This document shows, one piece after another, positions 1 to 11,561 of a stretch of 64,000 bases of DNA. The DNA lies in contig NC_084721.1 of NCBI RefSeq assembly GCF_033807575.1, forward strand, positions 186,001-250,000, read 5' to 3'. The notes beneath the pieces were generated by a model. That model made no database searches, had not been told where the DNA came from, and worked only from the letters and a program-made list of their open reading frames with translations. Position 1 is the first letter of the stretch. The number at the start of each line of letters is the position of its first letter. The stretch comes from Cydia pomonella. Lineage: Eukaryota > Arthropoda > Insecta > Lepidoptera > Tortricidae. The position numbers and the translations under genes were made by a program.

Positions 1-1888
1 TTATAATTTGTATATAGCAGTGTGAATAAATAAACACAAATCAATACATTTGATAAAAGTAATTTGACTTGTTTCCAAAAGTTATGTCAAAATTCATAGG
101 TTTGATACATCATACTATTTGACGGAGAAATAATTGAGGGAGGTGTCTTTTTTGGAAGCTCCCGTCTTTTTGAGTTGCGCTTAAAAAGACTCAATAAAGG
201 AATCGACTCGTAACAGCGAATCAAGTTTTAAAATTTAGACTCAAAATACTTAATTTCCTACCAACACTATATCTACGGCATGCTTCGTGTTTTCGTGTAA
301 CCTGTGAAATGTCCAAATTAATTGCTTAAATGAAATTAACCTGCGTCATCGTTAATATTTTAACCGTTTTTCACCCGTATTATAAAGACATAAGCTCTCT
401 CAGCGGTCAAGTTGTTATATCTCTCGGCACATAAATACGGTGTTAATTTACATAGACAAACAGCGGCGCAGGCGATGGTATCGTGTTCTCCGAAAAGCAA
501 TTAATTGTTGGAAGCGGAAATGCCGCTGTTCGGAGTTCGAGTCTAGAACAATTGGATGTCAACTTGGATTTTATTTATTTTTTTGAGTTAGGCAACTGCC
601 TATAAGGCCGACCCTGATGGTCAAAAATCAGTGGCATTTTATATAATTACTTTTTATATTAACTAATCATCTAATCAACGACAATTATAATGTTATTCTT
701 GATATAATGGTCATAGGGTCATATTTACTTTTCTTCTAACAGCCGCCATATTCAAATTGCCGTAATTATCTTATAGTATAAAACATATTACTTATTAGTT
801 GTAACTAGTGATAATATGATATAATTGTAGCTATCTCTGTTTGACCCTATATGGTTGACTGGTAAATACTTAATTCCACCATTTGTACATATTATATATA
901 GAGTAGAAAAAACCGTTCTCGAAAAATACAAAAAATGAGTAAACATTCGGTCATGTTCCTTATCACACACAGACAACAGGTTGAAGTGTCTCAAACGACC
1001 ACTATTCGATATGGATTAGATATGTCAGTGTCAAAAGTAACGTTTCTTCAAACATTAACGTCACTTCGTCAAAGTTCGAATCCGGCCGAAAGTCAATTCA
1101 ATCTCAGGTTTATACTTGGCATAAGTCAGCGGTTTACAAGCATTTGGTCACTTTCTCTACATACATATGCATCCAACCAAGTTTGGTGACAAATTGACAA
1201 TGCAATATTATTGTACCATCGAGCTGATCTGATGATGGAGAATGGAGGTGGCAAACGCAACTTAACTGTGTTTTGCCTGTGGAAAAAAAAGTACAGTTAG
1301 CGATAAAAGCTTGTATCAAAAATGTTCTTTTTTGGCTAAATACTTATTTTTTTTCATTTGATGTTTGTCGATGTACGATCGTCATCTTGGCTAGGCCCCC
1401 TGGTTACCAACTTACGAGCAGTCTGCTTGTCAACAGTGGCTCAGTTTTTGTCATTATCACTTCGCTGACACCATCCCATGGAAAAGGTAGGTAGGTTGGT
1501 GGCCGTGCGCTTGTTTGCCATGGTTGTATAACAAAACGTACATACCTATTGGTCTGTCGTGACCCCTGATCCTGGTTGCGCGTCCGCCTGTCCGCGCGAG
1601 CTCCCAACCGATCCCAATTATAGATAACGGCGATCGGAAAAATGCGCTCGGTAGACGTCAGATACTACACTATTATTGCGCGCGCGCAGACTCGTCAAAT
1701 CTTGCACCAATATAATGTGACCGCACTCTTATACTATTAAGGTTATATTTGAATGTCACCTGCAGCTGCATTTATGTTGCGACGTTACTGCAGCAGCGTT
1801 GATGCAGATGGTTCTTGCTAGCTCTAACACTAGTGAGTAGGGACTGCCCTCGAAGATGTGTCACTAAAAGAATCCCGTAAACGTGTAA
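1..1888. other. Non-coding, no gene seen
   Basis: AT-rich DNA with a GC-rich patch at about 1555-1690 (CGCGCGAGCTC, GCGCGCGCAGAC). The small frames at 935-1189 and 1273-1494 show no motif or codon pattern of a gene. Confidence 0.5.
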
Positions 1889-2090
1889 CGGCCTCCTGGC
1901 CAGTGTTGGCCGAACGTTATTTAGAATTGATCATGTACCCGCCCGTCACGGTGTACGGTTCAATTTGTAATGGTTAATGATCAATTGTAATAACCGTTCG
2001 GCCAACACTGCTCCTAGCCAAGTCGGTAGTGACCCTGCCTACAAAATCAGGAAGGAGGTCCCGGATTCAAATCCTGGCATTTGACTGTGG
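1889..2090 (+). mobile_element. tRNA-derived SINE head, interrupted by a MITE
   Basis: GGCCTCCTGGC (1890-1900) resumes after the insert as CTCCTAGCCAAGTCGGTAGTGACC, an A-box-like sequence. A B-box-like GGATTCAAATCC follows near 2060. Fuller copies of the family are at 5866-6000 and 62464-62672. The 3' body is lost here. Confidence 0.6.
1901..2010. mobile_element. hAT-type MITE inserted in a SINE
   Basis: CAGTGTTGGCCGAACG at the left matches CGTTCGGCCAACACTG at the right, with GATCAATT-type inner pairing. The 8-bp flanks are CTCCTGGC and CTCCTAGC, one mismatch apart. The length is 110 bp. The TSD length and CAGTG start point to a hAT transposase. Confidence 0.75.
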
Positions 2091-2127
2091 ACCGTGCACA
2101 GTTTCAACGAGTTAGTATAATTAAGTA

Positions 2128-2195
2128 GGAATGAATGAATGAATGAATGAAAGTTTATTCACAAGAACATAGGTACATAGGTATCTAAATCAACG
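2128..2195 (-). mobile_element. LINE 3' tail, (ATTC)n
   Basis: AATGAATGAATGAATGAATG followed by AAAGTTTATTCACAAGAACATAGG reads on the minus strand as an AT-rich 3' UTR ending in (ATTC)n. No coding part remains. Confidence 0.45.
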
Positions 2196-2273
2196 TTCTA
2201 ATTATTTTTGTGTGAGTTTTTTCTTTCGTTAATGAAAATATATTTTAAATAAATAATAGTCACGTCTAACAAC

Positions 2274-2394
2274 CGGCCCGATACCGTACTTTAATATATA
2301 AATAAAAACGTCATTTTGTCACTGACATATCCGATCCATATCGTATCGTATCTAGAGCCAATTATTGACGTATATTAAAGTTCAAAGCGGGCCG
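2274..2394. mobile_element. MITE with conserved core, copy 1
   Basis: The ends are CGGCCCG and CGGGCCG. The inner part contains CACTGACATATCCGATCCAT, shared with copies at 10601-10752, 26505-26653, 54506-54612 and 61470-61622. Non-coding. Confidence 0.5.
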
Positions 2395-3374
2395 AAAGAT
2401 ATTCAAGTTACTTTAGGGCCATAATTTAATTTATTTTTTGAGAAGTTCTACAGCATTTTCAATGAATTCCTATAATATACAAAAAACATGAGTACTTATA
2501 AGCATAGCCAATAACAGAACTCCAATAATTGGGAGATTCTGATTGCCCATACTTAGGTGGTATTACGGTACTCAACTCAATGCGGCACCTATTATACTAC
2601 AAAAATATAGGTGTGGTGTGCCTTCGATATTTGTGCACCCCTGCTGATCGCATCGACACAAAATATAAAAATAACTGTTCGAACAAAAGACATCAACGCG
2701 CCAAACAAATTCTAGTGTTTTGCAATAAGCTTTATTTCTATCTTCAAAGATGATACGCGGAGATAAATAAATGCCCCCGCTGGGTTAAGGTATCGTCCAA
2801 ATTGTGGCAGTAATGCTGCTTGCAGTCGTGGTCAACTGCTAATATATATTTACTAAACCAAAAGAATTTCACTTTGGCAACTTTACTAATTCTTACTACA
2901 GTAGAAAGTGCTTATGAATTTGCTACTTCCAAAATTATCCCACTTTCGAAGTTACCCCAACACACCTTGCTTAGAAACAAAAATAAAATCATAAAGGACA
3001 TAGACATTTTCAAAGACAGAGGACAGCATTGCGGCCATGGTGCTTGCAGTGAAGAAATTAAATCAACCTTAACGGTCAGGTACGGTTATTGCTGCGAAAC
3101 TGTAGTTCCTTGGTTCTTTGTACAAAATGAGTTACCTATTTGTGGGTGTTCACTTGAGGTAATTTCCTCAAAATCTTAGTTAGCACCTATTGTTCTGTTT
3201 GCTACGTATTTGTTTCAAGATGAGTAGAATAGCCTTGCAGTGTAAACTGGAGATTAGCGGAAGAGTTGAAAGCAAGGTAAGCGAGCAGCGAGTTCGCCGC
3301 GGACACACGCAACGATCTTGCCCCGAGCGCGCAACGTATGCGTATACAGTCGCGGCAAATAATCTATCATATTT
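2395..3374. other. Non-coding, one unassigned 119-codon frame
   Basis: An open frame at 2820-3179 (plus) has no recognised domain, several Cys and Lys-rich parts, and no start context to favour it. I regard it as accidental. Confidence 0.4.
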
Positions 3375-3577
3375 TATAGCTAGAGAGTTGAAATTTTCAC
3401 AGATGATGTATTTCTGTTGCCGCTATAACAACAAATACTAAAAAGTACGGAATGCTCGGTGGGCCAGTCAAACTCGCACTTGTCCGGTCCAAAACCGAAC
3501 ACGTTCGACTCGCATTTATCCGGTCTAAAACCGAACAAAAAGAAATACATCATCTGTGAAAATTTCAACTGTGTAGC
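3375..3577. repeat. Inverted repeat around a LINE-like 3' sequence
   Basis: GTTGAAATTTTCACAGATGA at 3388 is mirrored by TCATCTGTGAAAATTTCAAC ending at 3571. The middle holds a twice-repeated TCGCA-TT-TCCGGT-AAAACCGAAC motif. The continuation to 3640 (TAGACGGACAGACGGA) resembles the sequence at 22725-22800 ending in ACGGAACCCTAAAA. Confidence 0.5.
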
Positions 3578-4251
3578 TATCACGGTCCATGAGACAGCCT
3601 GGTGATAGACGGACAGACGGAGAAACGGACGGACACATTTTCAAATTAATGCATGCAAAAAATAGCATTATGTTAGATTTTTTGCCGCTACTGTAGTCAC
3701 AAAATGAATGATAAATTAGCCTTGCAGCCATGTAAACTGAAACCCACGCGATTCCAAATGTAAACGGTTTACGATGTTCTGCGATTAGGACACCCATGTT
3801 GCCGCTACGGTCAGACATAGGCCACATACTAATCGAATAATATAAGACGACTTGACTAGGGCATCCAATATTGGGCAATTCGCGATACCGGTGTTAAAAT
3901 ATATTGGCCGATAATACTGGAATTTTGGAATTTCTACCGGTATTGAATATTCACCAAAAATCTTCTTTATAGGTAAAATTAGTTTTATTACACATAAGTG
4001 TAATTACAATTTATTAACATAATAAATGTATTTTCTATAACACTAGATTAATATTGATATACAGCTGCGTAGTGACTTTATAGGTCATACTGAACAACTT
4101 TTATTATGGACCATACTTATAAGCGGCATCATATCAGCCGGAGATCAGAATGTATGAAACAGCCACATTTTTTTTACAATTCATGGCAATGATTTAGTAA
4201 TTGTATTAGATGGCTGCTCATTTTGATTGCATCCAAGTGTACAACTTGAAC

Positions 4252-4292
4252 ATATCGTCAGGTGACAAGTTTTGGTTGTCACCTAACGATAT
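4252..4292. repeat. Small hairpin
   Basis: ATATCGTCAGGTGACAA pairs with TTGTCACCTAACGATAT, 16 of 17 bases, around a 7-nt loop. Possibly a MITE remnant. Confidence 0.6.
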
Positions 4293-4732
4293 ACTAACCA
4301 TCTTTTTTAAACGTTATAATGGTTTGAAATCCTGTTCTGTTTTTTGTTTTTCTGTTTCCGAAAATTAGATTTGATCACCGCATTAAAACAATTTAATTTA
4401 TCTATAAGAAACAACCTGGGCTTACCTCAGGGCGCGAGTTAGACTCGCACTTGGCCGGTTTCGGTGAAATTTCTGTAGTTTATGATCCTTGACCGGCGGC
4501 TCGTCTATGAAGTCACAGCTCATAACAGGTAGTCGCAAAATTAATGGTCTGTGACTTACAATAACATGGTCGGTAGCGAATACACACCTAGTTCAACAAG
4601 GCCTCTATTTGTCACGCATCAAATTTCTATGTTTAGCTACCTAAATACCTTCAAAGGTAAGTATATGTTCCTGAATTCCGAAGTTTATAATGTTACGTGT
4701 AAAGGTGTGTTGCAATATGTATACATATTATA

Positions 4733-4892
4733 AATGCGATAGTAACTATGTTCGTCTGTCTGTCTTAAGACCTCTGAACCGATTTAGATAGAATTTCGTA
4801 TGAAGATAGTTTGATGCCCGAGGACAAAGACAAAGGATAGTTTTTATTGATCATCATCATCACCCCAGAAGAAGCCGCGGGCAGAAGCTAGT
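4733..4892 (+). mobile_element. Helitron-like remnant ending CTAGT
   Basis: It has TGTTCGTCTGTCTGTCT, CTGAACCGATTTAGATAGAA, then GCCGCGGGCAGAAGCTAGT. This order is typical of the non-autonomous Helitrons widespread in Lepidoptera, which end in CTAGT. The centre is shortened and replaced by an ATC repeat. The call rests on recalled family resemblance. Confidence 0.45.
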
Positions 4893-5340
4893 ATGAACTG
4901 ACTTAATATTGATTAGATATTTTAGTTTATCAGCATGTTCAGTAAGGTTTATGTAGGGCCTACACGGACGACGACGTAACAAATTGATTGTATAATTATA
5001 CCGTAAATAAAAGATTAAGTAAAGGGATTAATATTTAACGTACCAACGTTTGTGACAGTAAATTCCAGCTAGTGGGCGCATTGTTTTACGACCCTCCGAA
5101 AGTCGATTCTTTTTTTAAAATTCGATATGGTTTTAATTTGTTTTTACAGACTTTAATCGTGAGCGTCAGCGTGAGTGGCTCAAGTGCAACCAGGAGTCTT
5201 ATTTACTTATAAGCATAGGTTCTCCGGTGTGGGAATGTTTCACACTAGTCAAAAACTAGGTAAAAACTGAAAAAAAAAAACAGAAACGTTTTGAGCTTAC
5301 TATTTATTTTTAATTTATAGTTTGGTAACTATTTTATAAT

Positions 5341-5430
5341 AATCATCATCATCATCATTATGTCAGCCCTTTATCACCCACCGCTGAGCATAGGCTTCTC
5401 TTATAATATGCCACATTTTCCGGTCCTAAG
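5341..5430. mobile_element. Short LINE-like relic beside (ATC)n
   Basis: ATCATCATCATCATC is followed by CAGCCCTTTATCACCCACCG and CATAGGCTTCTC, a common dispersed moth repeat. A related piece is at 27265-27400. Too short for a family call. Confidence 0.35.
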
Positions 5431-5865
5431 CTGATATAATAGTTATAAATACACGAAATCGTTCCCGCACCCAAAACCCCGGGGTATGCTTATAAGCCAT
5501 TTTGCTCTTTCCTATTGATACGCGTGTTTCTGATAACATCACTCAAGTATCAAAATGAGACGAAACCCACATCCAATTGTTTAATCAGAATCGGCTTCCA
5601 GCTTTGTATTGCTTTTAAATCGATTAGAGCAGCTTACTCCCGAATTATAATAAACAATATGGCGGCTACACAGCGCCCACGCAGGGCACGCTTGTGCGTA
5701 AATCGCTGCGCTTGTCGCTGCGTCTGCGCATTGCGACATGCGCCGGAGCAGGCGCAGCTGAGACAAGTCGGTAATAAGGACTGCTAATACATACACAGTC
5801 GTGTTGTTGTAGATAATGCCACTAAGACCATATTTTTTATATCTTATTAATTAATTATATTTAAT

Positions 5866-6000
5866 GGCCTCATAGCCTAGTCGGTAGTGATCCTGCCTAC
5901 GAAGAAAGAGGTGTCGGGTTTAAATCCTGGTAAGGGCATTTATTTGTGTGTTTATCAAGCACACATTTTGTTCCTGGCTTAATATGAATGTTTTCTATGT
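5866..6000 (+). mobile_element. tRNA-derived SINE with A and B boxes
   Basis: It starts GGCCTCATAGCCTAGTCGG; the A-box-like part is 5873-5890 and the B-box-like GGTTTAAATCC is 5917-5927. The body GGGCATTTATTTGTGTG follows and is truncated before the usual end. Pol III promoter boxes 27-40 bp apart fit a tRNA origin. Confidence 0.7.
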
Positions 6001-6015
6001 GTTAAAGTAGTTATC

Positions 6016-6500
6016 TATAAAAAAAAATTATGATACAGGAGGCAAACGAGCAGACGGATCACCCGATGGTAAGCGATTACCGCCGCCCATGGACACCTGC
6101 AACACCAGAGGGGTTGTAAGTGCGTCGCCGGCATTTAAGATGGGAGTACGCTCTTTTCTTGAAGGTCGTATCGGTCCGGAAATACCGCAGGCGACAGTTC
6201 ATTCCACAGTGTAGCTGTGCGAGGCAGGAAGTTTCTGGAGAAACGCACAGTTGAGGACTGCCAACCATCTAAGTGGTGAGGATGGAAATGTTGTCGCGTA
6301 GGGCGATGGCGAAAAGAAACGGCAGGGATTAATCCGAACAATTCCTCGGAGCACTCCCCTTTGTACATGCGATAGAAAATGCACCGTGAGGCCACATCTC
6401 TACGCAGCGCCAAGGAGTCAAGCCGATCCGAAATACGCTGGCAGTCGACAATTCGAGTCGTTCTTCGTTGGATGCGGCTTATTGAACTTACTCCCACCAT
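6016..6500 (-). pseudogene. LINE reverse transcriptase C-terminal remnant, frameshifted
   Basis: On the minus strand an open frame at 6500-6135 contains RIQRRTTRIVD, GECSEELFGLIPA and SRNFLPRTATLWNELSPAVF, a C-terminal region common in lepidopteran CR1-type LINEs. Near 6160 the homology moves to another frame (6268-6077), which carries FKKRAYSHLK and ends GVAGVHGRR at the stop. A short 3' UTR with CTTACCATCGGGTGATCC and a T-rich end follows to about 6016. The RT core and endonuclease are absent, so it is dead. Its tail resembles the SINE-like tails at 11205, 12478 and 44540. Confidence 0.75.
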
Positions 6501-7373
6501 ATTTGGCTAGATCGATTTGTGTAAGATTATCTCATAATATTTATTTATATATAGGCGAAGGACGAAACAGACTTATGGTTTTTAACAGTCGTTAATACTT
6601 AGTAGTCGCTGAGCTGCACTATTTTATACGCTACTTCATTATTTGGAAATAATCGTAAAATAATAAATGTAGCATCGAAAAAATACATTTATAGTGAGTC
6701 TTATTTCGATGGAATAAGATCTATTTATCAAACAGTTTATTGGTTACCGGCCCATAATAGGTATACAGTTATCGTTTTTTAATAGAATTCATCCGTTTAC
6801 TAATGGTCTTCCCGTGTAGCCATATATTATGTAGGTATTGTGTTTATGTAGCGATAATTCATATAATGAATGCAATTTGTTCGTTAAAGTTAAATGTCAT
6901 TCTAGAACTAATTATTAATGCTTTGTTCGGAGAAAACACCTGAAGCGAACTATTATAAAAGCAGTAACTCCATCCATATCTTAACACTTGCGAAAACTTT
7001 GATGTTTTGGCTACTTAAAAATCCTAGGATTCTGTATAATATTTATAGCAGCTACATTGACGAGCTCATCGTTAACTAGGTAAGAGTCTACCGCAGTAGA
7101 AATCACCAGCTCGAACTATCTTAAAGAGCCACTAATGTTGTTTTCAGTGGTCTATGAACTCTAAATGTGTTTTTTTTGCCGACCTCTAACTTAGCATAAT
7201 CCTTAAAGACGTTACCCGTTAGTTACGTTAGACCTTTACTAACGTAATATTTAATTAGAAAGTTAAATATAAAAGTTTTATACTAGATTATTATATTTTC
7301 ATGCAGAAATAAAAAAAATACCCCACAAACTAGCTCCGTCAAAAATTAACTTTAAGCCCCGGACTGTTCCCTA
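6501..7373. other. Non-coding AT-rich stretch
   Basis: I see no gene, known repeat or strong secondary structure here. Scattered TAACG-type motifs only. Confidence 0.4.
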
Positions 7374-7515
7374 CCTGGCAAGCGTTTCAAATATGCCGGC
7401 TGCGTTGCCACATAAGATGCAGCCCGGGGGTCGTAGCCTCTGTCCAAGCAGCGCACAATCTCCCTAACCAGCTTCTTGGCCTCGGTGCACCATGGCCGCT
7501 GCACCTGTGTGTGGC
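7374..7515 (-). pseudogene. LINE C-terminal fragment, frameshifted
   Basis: The minus strand reads RPWCTEAKKLVREIVRCLD then RGYDPRAASYVAT, and continues in another frame as NAAGIFETLA. This matches a block at the C-terminus of several arthropod LINE proteins (GPW..EAK.LVREI..RL, DPRA.SYL, then GNAA.I..TL). The frame break and missing upstream RT mark it as a relic. It is GC-richer than its surroundings and could be mistaken for an exon. Confidence 0.5.
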
Positions 7516-7937
7516 TTATGACGTTTACTTAAATGTTCTATCTATTGGCAATGACTAGTTTAAAGTTGACATCAACCTACAGGGGCTATGACGAGCACTC
7601 GGACTGTTACTTTAGAAATCGCAATCCTGTAGCAATAAACAATATATTCTGTTGCGAAACATTCAAAAGGAAAGCAAACCTAAACGACTCATCATAAACT
7701 ACGTTTGGGTCGGGAAACCAGCGTATCGATGGCTCAACAAAGACGAATTCCACTGCCCGAGGCAACGATCACTTCCAATCAGCGCTGACCGGAGCTATAA
7801 ACACGTCGACGTGTCGCAACATTCGCACGACGTCGCAGAGAAACACAGACAGTCTGGTAAAGGTATAACTGGAATTAAAATTGAAATATTTAATATTTTT
7901 CATTTTAGTGAAGATCTATGACATCATGGTCCCTAAT

Positions 7938-8015
7938 TAGAATAGAATAGAATAGAATAGAAGCGTTTATTTGCAAGAATACGTAGGTACAAGGTGTTAC
8001 ATTAAATATTGTCAC
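7938..8015 (-). mobile_element. LINE 3' tail, (TATTC)n
   Basis: AGAATAGAATAGAATAGAAT then AAGCGTTTATTTGCAAGAAT is, on the minus strand, a 3' UTR ending in (ATTCT)n, the same tail type as the LINE ending at 34295. An A-rich run follows at 8079-8116. Confidence 0.5.
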
Positions 8016-8199
8016 AGTATTCAGCCGAAACAGCATGCAAATATTAAAATATACTTATAATCTACTTATTCTAATCCCAAAAAAAAAAATAAAAAAAAAA
8101 AAATAAAAAAAAATTAGAAGGTAAAAAAATAGATTTTACTTAAATGCATTACATAATTGAACAAATTATAGGTATTAAGCTAATTTTACGGATTAACTC

Positions 8200-8623
8200 A
8201 CGTGTTGTTAATCACTTGTGCGACATGTTTTGGAGAGCCTAGGTCTCCAACTTCGTTTTCAAGCACTACCAGTGCGTATGCACTAACTGTAAACGTATAT
8301 GACGTATATCGTATTAATATAGCTACAATAATTTATAGGTATGTTAAAAGTGTCAATAATGGGTATGTTCACGGAGGGACGGATCGATGGCTTCCACGCG
8401 ATCATCAGGAAGAGGTGTAGCTCGCTGTTGAGGCGGTGGCGCGCCAGCTCGAATACCATCCTGTGCACGTTGGCCGACCGGTGGGACTCACCGTGGCTGA
8501 AGCACTGGGTGCAGCTACATGCCCCTTTATATAGGAATTTGTAGTAATATCGTGTCATACTAACCCTAGATTTAAGTATTTGTATGTTACTAACACAATA
8601 TGGACATTGTTCGAAATAAATTC

Positions 8624-8655
<32 letters not shown>
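8200..8655 (+). pseudogene. LINE C-terminus and (ATTG)n tail
   Basis: The open frame at 8341-8544 ends with AIIRKRCSSLLRRWRAS, LADRWDSPWLKHWVQLH and a stop, consistent with the last residues of a LINE protein. A short UTR leads to AAATAAATTC and about seven TTGA units (8625-8655). Sequence upstream of 8341 is decayed. No RT motif remains. Confidence 0.6.
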
Positions 8656-8657
<2 letters not shown>

Positions 8658-8662
8658 ATACT

Positions 8663-8791
8663 AAGGGTCAGTTGCACCATCCACACTTGACAGACTGATC
8701 AACGGCAATCGGCTGACAACTATGAAACTTCCCATACAATAAAATCTAGCGAACGCTTTGACGGTGACAGAGAGTTTGGTACAACCGACCC
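8663..8791. mobile_element. MITE with TAATACT flanks
   Basis: Inner ends GGGTCAGTTGCACCA and TGGTACAACCGACCC are inverted near-matches. TAATACT is present on both sides (8656-8662 and 8792-8798), a possible 7-bp target duplication. The length is 129 bp. Confidence 0.5.
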
Positions 8792-9294
8792 TAATACTGA
8801 TCGGAAAATATTCGCGTCGCAAATCAGTCCCATCGCAGTCTAGACCGATGACCATGATATGAAATGAACGTATAGCTATGTCGTAAGCGCCGTTTTAAGA
8901 AAATTAACGACGCGTAACATAACAATGTAACAGCGTAAATAACAATTTTCAAAGTGTTCAGGAAACCTATTGCACTACTTTAAAAACCACAAGTAAAATT
9001 GTACACTTTGATGATCGTTATCCTGAGCAGATCTGGCGTGGATTCGCTGTGCAGTGCGCCGCGGCTCCGGCTGCATCAATCACAGCGTCGCCGCGGGCGC
9101 ATCCCGCCCACGCGCTTGCGCATACATGGGAACATTGTATCTGCGTAATGCAGGGCGGATTGCATCAACTGTTTTAAGATGAAAGTGGCCTACCAATTCT
9201 ACCATTTCTCTACACAAACTGAGTCCCGGGGAGTTTTACTCTCTGGATATTGATATTATCTTGGCGTTTAAATATTTTTCCTTAATTTATACAT

Positions 9295-9525
9295 GTCCAC
9301 AGATTGCCTTACAGACTAGATTACAGACAATCATCGAGGGAAACTATGAGGGAAAAAGAGGGAGAGGTAGGCCTAAAAATAAATGGATAAATAACATTAA
9401 AGACTGGACGCATACAAAAGACGCAGCCACCCTCAAAAGATTGGCAAAGACCAGAGAGCTGAATGCCATGCTGACCGCCGACGCCCATTAGACTGGGCAT
9501 GGCACCAGAAGAAGAAGAAGACAGA
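9295..9525 (+). pseudogene. RTE-like LINE C-terminal fragment
   Basis: The frame reads IIEGNYEGKRGRGRPKNKWI, NNIKDWTHTKDAATLKRLA and ELNAMLTADAH before the stop at 9491. This is the characteristic end of a widespread insect LINE polyprotein (GKRGRGRP..W.D.I..W). GAAGAAGAAGAAGA just after the stop is the usual short 3' end. Everything upstream is lost. Confidence 0.65.
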
Positions 9526-10600
9526 TTGCCTACTTGTTTAAGAGTGTCAAGAAGTTATTTTATGGCAAAGTAAGTTTGTTAGCCATTAACTGAATTGAGG
9601 CATACACAGATTAATTACATCTAAAACTCGCCCCGTATTGATTATACTTTTTGTGTTAATTGTACTTTCCACAAGCGATAATCATCTTAATTAAAAAACA
9701 AATGAGCCACACTCATTTTCATTCCGCTTACAAATTAAATAAATACACAGAGAATAGTTGATAAATGAAAACATTATGCTATTGGTTATCTGATAAAAGC
9801 GTAGCGGCGGCGGCGGCAGCGGTAGCAGCGCCCGCGGGGCGCACGGCTCAACCTGTCCACTCAAAATACATTTTATTTATACTAATATAATTCTACCTGT
9901 AATAACTTGGCCTCGAGATCCTTAACCTGTATACGTATTCCTAGGTCAGTTTTGCGCTGGTCTGTTTTTGAAGATGATGTAAGAAGCAGTTGTTGAATAA
10001 CAGGGCGGGTGTGAGGGTTGCACTCGCGCGCTGTATTGCGAGCCTTCGGGGTGTTCTATACCAGTACACGTTCAAAACAAATGAGTGAAACTTTTGTTTA
10101 GAATACGTTGAACGCTGGTGACTGGAGTACGTAGGCAGGCATTAAATCTGAAGCAGCAATGGATGCTGTTTGTTGTTGAGAGCCGTGAATATTGTACGTG
10201 GCTTGGTATTGGTAAATGTAGGATTTTATTAAAGGCATTACAGTGCGTAATGGACGATGTCCCGAGGCCGCGACACTTTATGAAGACATTCTTCACGCTA
10301 ATGAGATAATAAAACAGTTCGTGGGAAGTCTCTCTCTCACACACACACACACACATAGACGCACATACAAGGGGAACATAAGTTTAAGTTGACCGAGCAT
10401 ATGAGCCATTAGTAACCAGTTTTTACTGACATCGTTAAAAACTTCTTTTACATTATGTTTTTGTTATTATCATATAGCAGGGCTTCCTAGCAGAAAGCGG
10501 CACATAGGCGGTATATTGTTAAAAAAATAGTCCTATTAAATACCACACATTTATAATACAATTGTTAACAATCCTCTTATCCTTTTTAATCGACTTTCAG
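9526..10600. other. Non-coding with a GCGGCGG-rich patch
   Basis: The only standout is GCGGCGGCGGCGGCAGCGG at about 9803-9821 and neighbouring GC, plus the (CA)n run listed separately. Confidence 0.4.
10333..10356. repeat. (CA)n microsatellite
   Basis: A TCTC run is followed by ten or so CA units (CACACACACACACACACA). Confidence 0.8.
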
Positions 10601-10752
10601 GCCGATTCCAGTTTTAGTCTTTAGATCTGTTTCTAATATGATACTCTGTAAGTGTGAAAAGTGACGTTTTAGGTTGAAGAAATGTCACTTTTGCCACTGA
10701 CAGATCAGCATCAGATAAACAGATCTAATAACTAAACCTTGCTAAAATTGGC
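10601..10752. mobile_element. MITE with conserved core, copy 2
   Basis: GCCGATTCCAG and TTAGATCTGT at the left are mirrored by AACAGATCTAATAACTAAAC and AATTGGC at the right. The core has AGTGACGTTTTAGGTTGAAG and CCACTGACAGATCAG. Confidence 0.6.
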
Positions 10753-11204
10753 GAGGAGTAAAAGCCATGTAAAGAAAAAAAAACTAAAACTAGGACTTCC
10801 GGTTTGAGCGCCATCTTGATAGTCACGCCTCGTGATTAATTACTTTGGTTTTTGCTCATTAATATTGTTTAAAGTGTAATATCGATAGCTTATTATACAG
10901 TAACCTAATGTGGTAGTGTGCAGTGAATGAAGAATTAATCTTGAAACGTGTTTAACCACCATTTCGGAGTCAACGGCCGGTAGTCCACGTGTTACTTGTA
11001 AAGTCCCGCTATCGCTTTACAAGTCCTGATGAAATGAGCGTACACTGTCTTGTACTAACCGTACAAAGCTCGCAATACTTTGATACTGGCGAAATAGTCC
11101 CACTGGACTGAAGCCATAATTTAAAAAGAAGTGAAGTGAACTAAAACTAGAATAGGCCTCTACAGTAAAACCAAAAGTAAGATTTATGATTTAACTACAT
11201 ACTC

Positions 11205-11297
11205 CTCTGGAGTTGCAGGCGCACATAGGCTACGGATACTGCTTACCATCAGGCAGACCGTATGCTTGTTTGCCACCGACGTAGTATAAAAAAATTC
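11205..11297 (+). mobile_element. SINE-like 3' tail
   Basis: CTCCTCTGGAGTTGCAGGCG, GCTTACCATCAGGCAGACCG and TTGTTTGCCACCGACG end in an A-run. Only the tail is present. The same family as 44540-44785. Confidence 0.6.
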
Positions 11298-11561
11298 CAA
11301 CTTTCGGCAGCATCTACGGCGAAACTACTGATCCAAAGTTCTTCAACCGAAGCCTCTTTACTATTTACTCACTTACTGATGTGCCGCTGGTGAGTTTCCG
11401 AATGGAAAATTGCGGAATCTTCTCATACTTCTGTATTGAGATTGAAATTTTCCGTTCCAAAATAGAAATTTCAATCAAATTTCTCAATTTCTCCAACATT
11501 TACGAATTGTCCGCAACTTGCATAAGCACATCTGCACTTTTCAGTTATCTACATTGACATA

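Noticed and set aside
1893..2018. CTCCT repeat read as a 5-bp duplication (other superfamily).
   Set aside because: The repeat extends to 8 bp with one mismatch and the ends begin CAGTG, which fits hAT better.
2820..3179. Plus-strand 119-codon frame.
   Set aside because: No recognisable domain, AT-driven composition and no supporting context; lengths like this arise by chance in 64 kb.
5341..5358. (ATC)n next to a gene-like sequence.
   Set aside because: Part of a dispersed repeat; a plain microsatellite with LINE-like debris.
7374..7515. Minus-strand GC-rich frame preceded by CACACACAG, looking like the last exon of a host gene.
   Set aside because: The protein matches the C-terminal block of LINE polyproteins and changes frame within it, so a LINE relic explains it better.
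7652..7921. Plus-strand 89-codon frame with a possible donor site after it.
   Set aside because: No motif and no matching acceptor or neighbouring exon could be identified.
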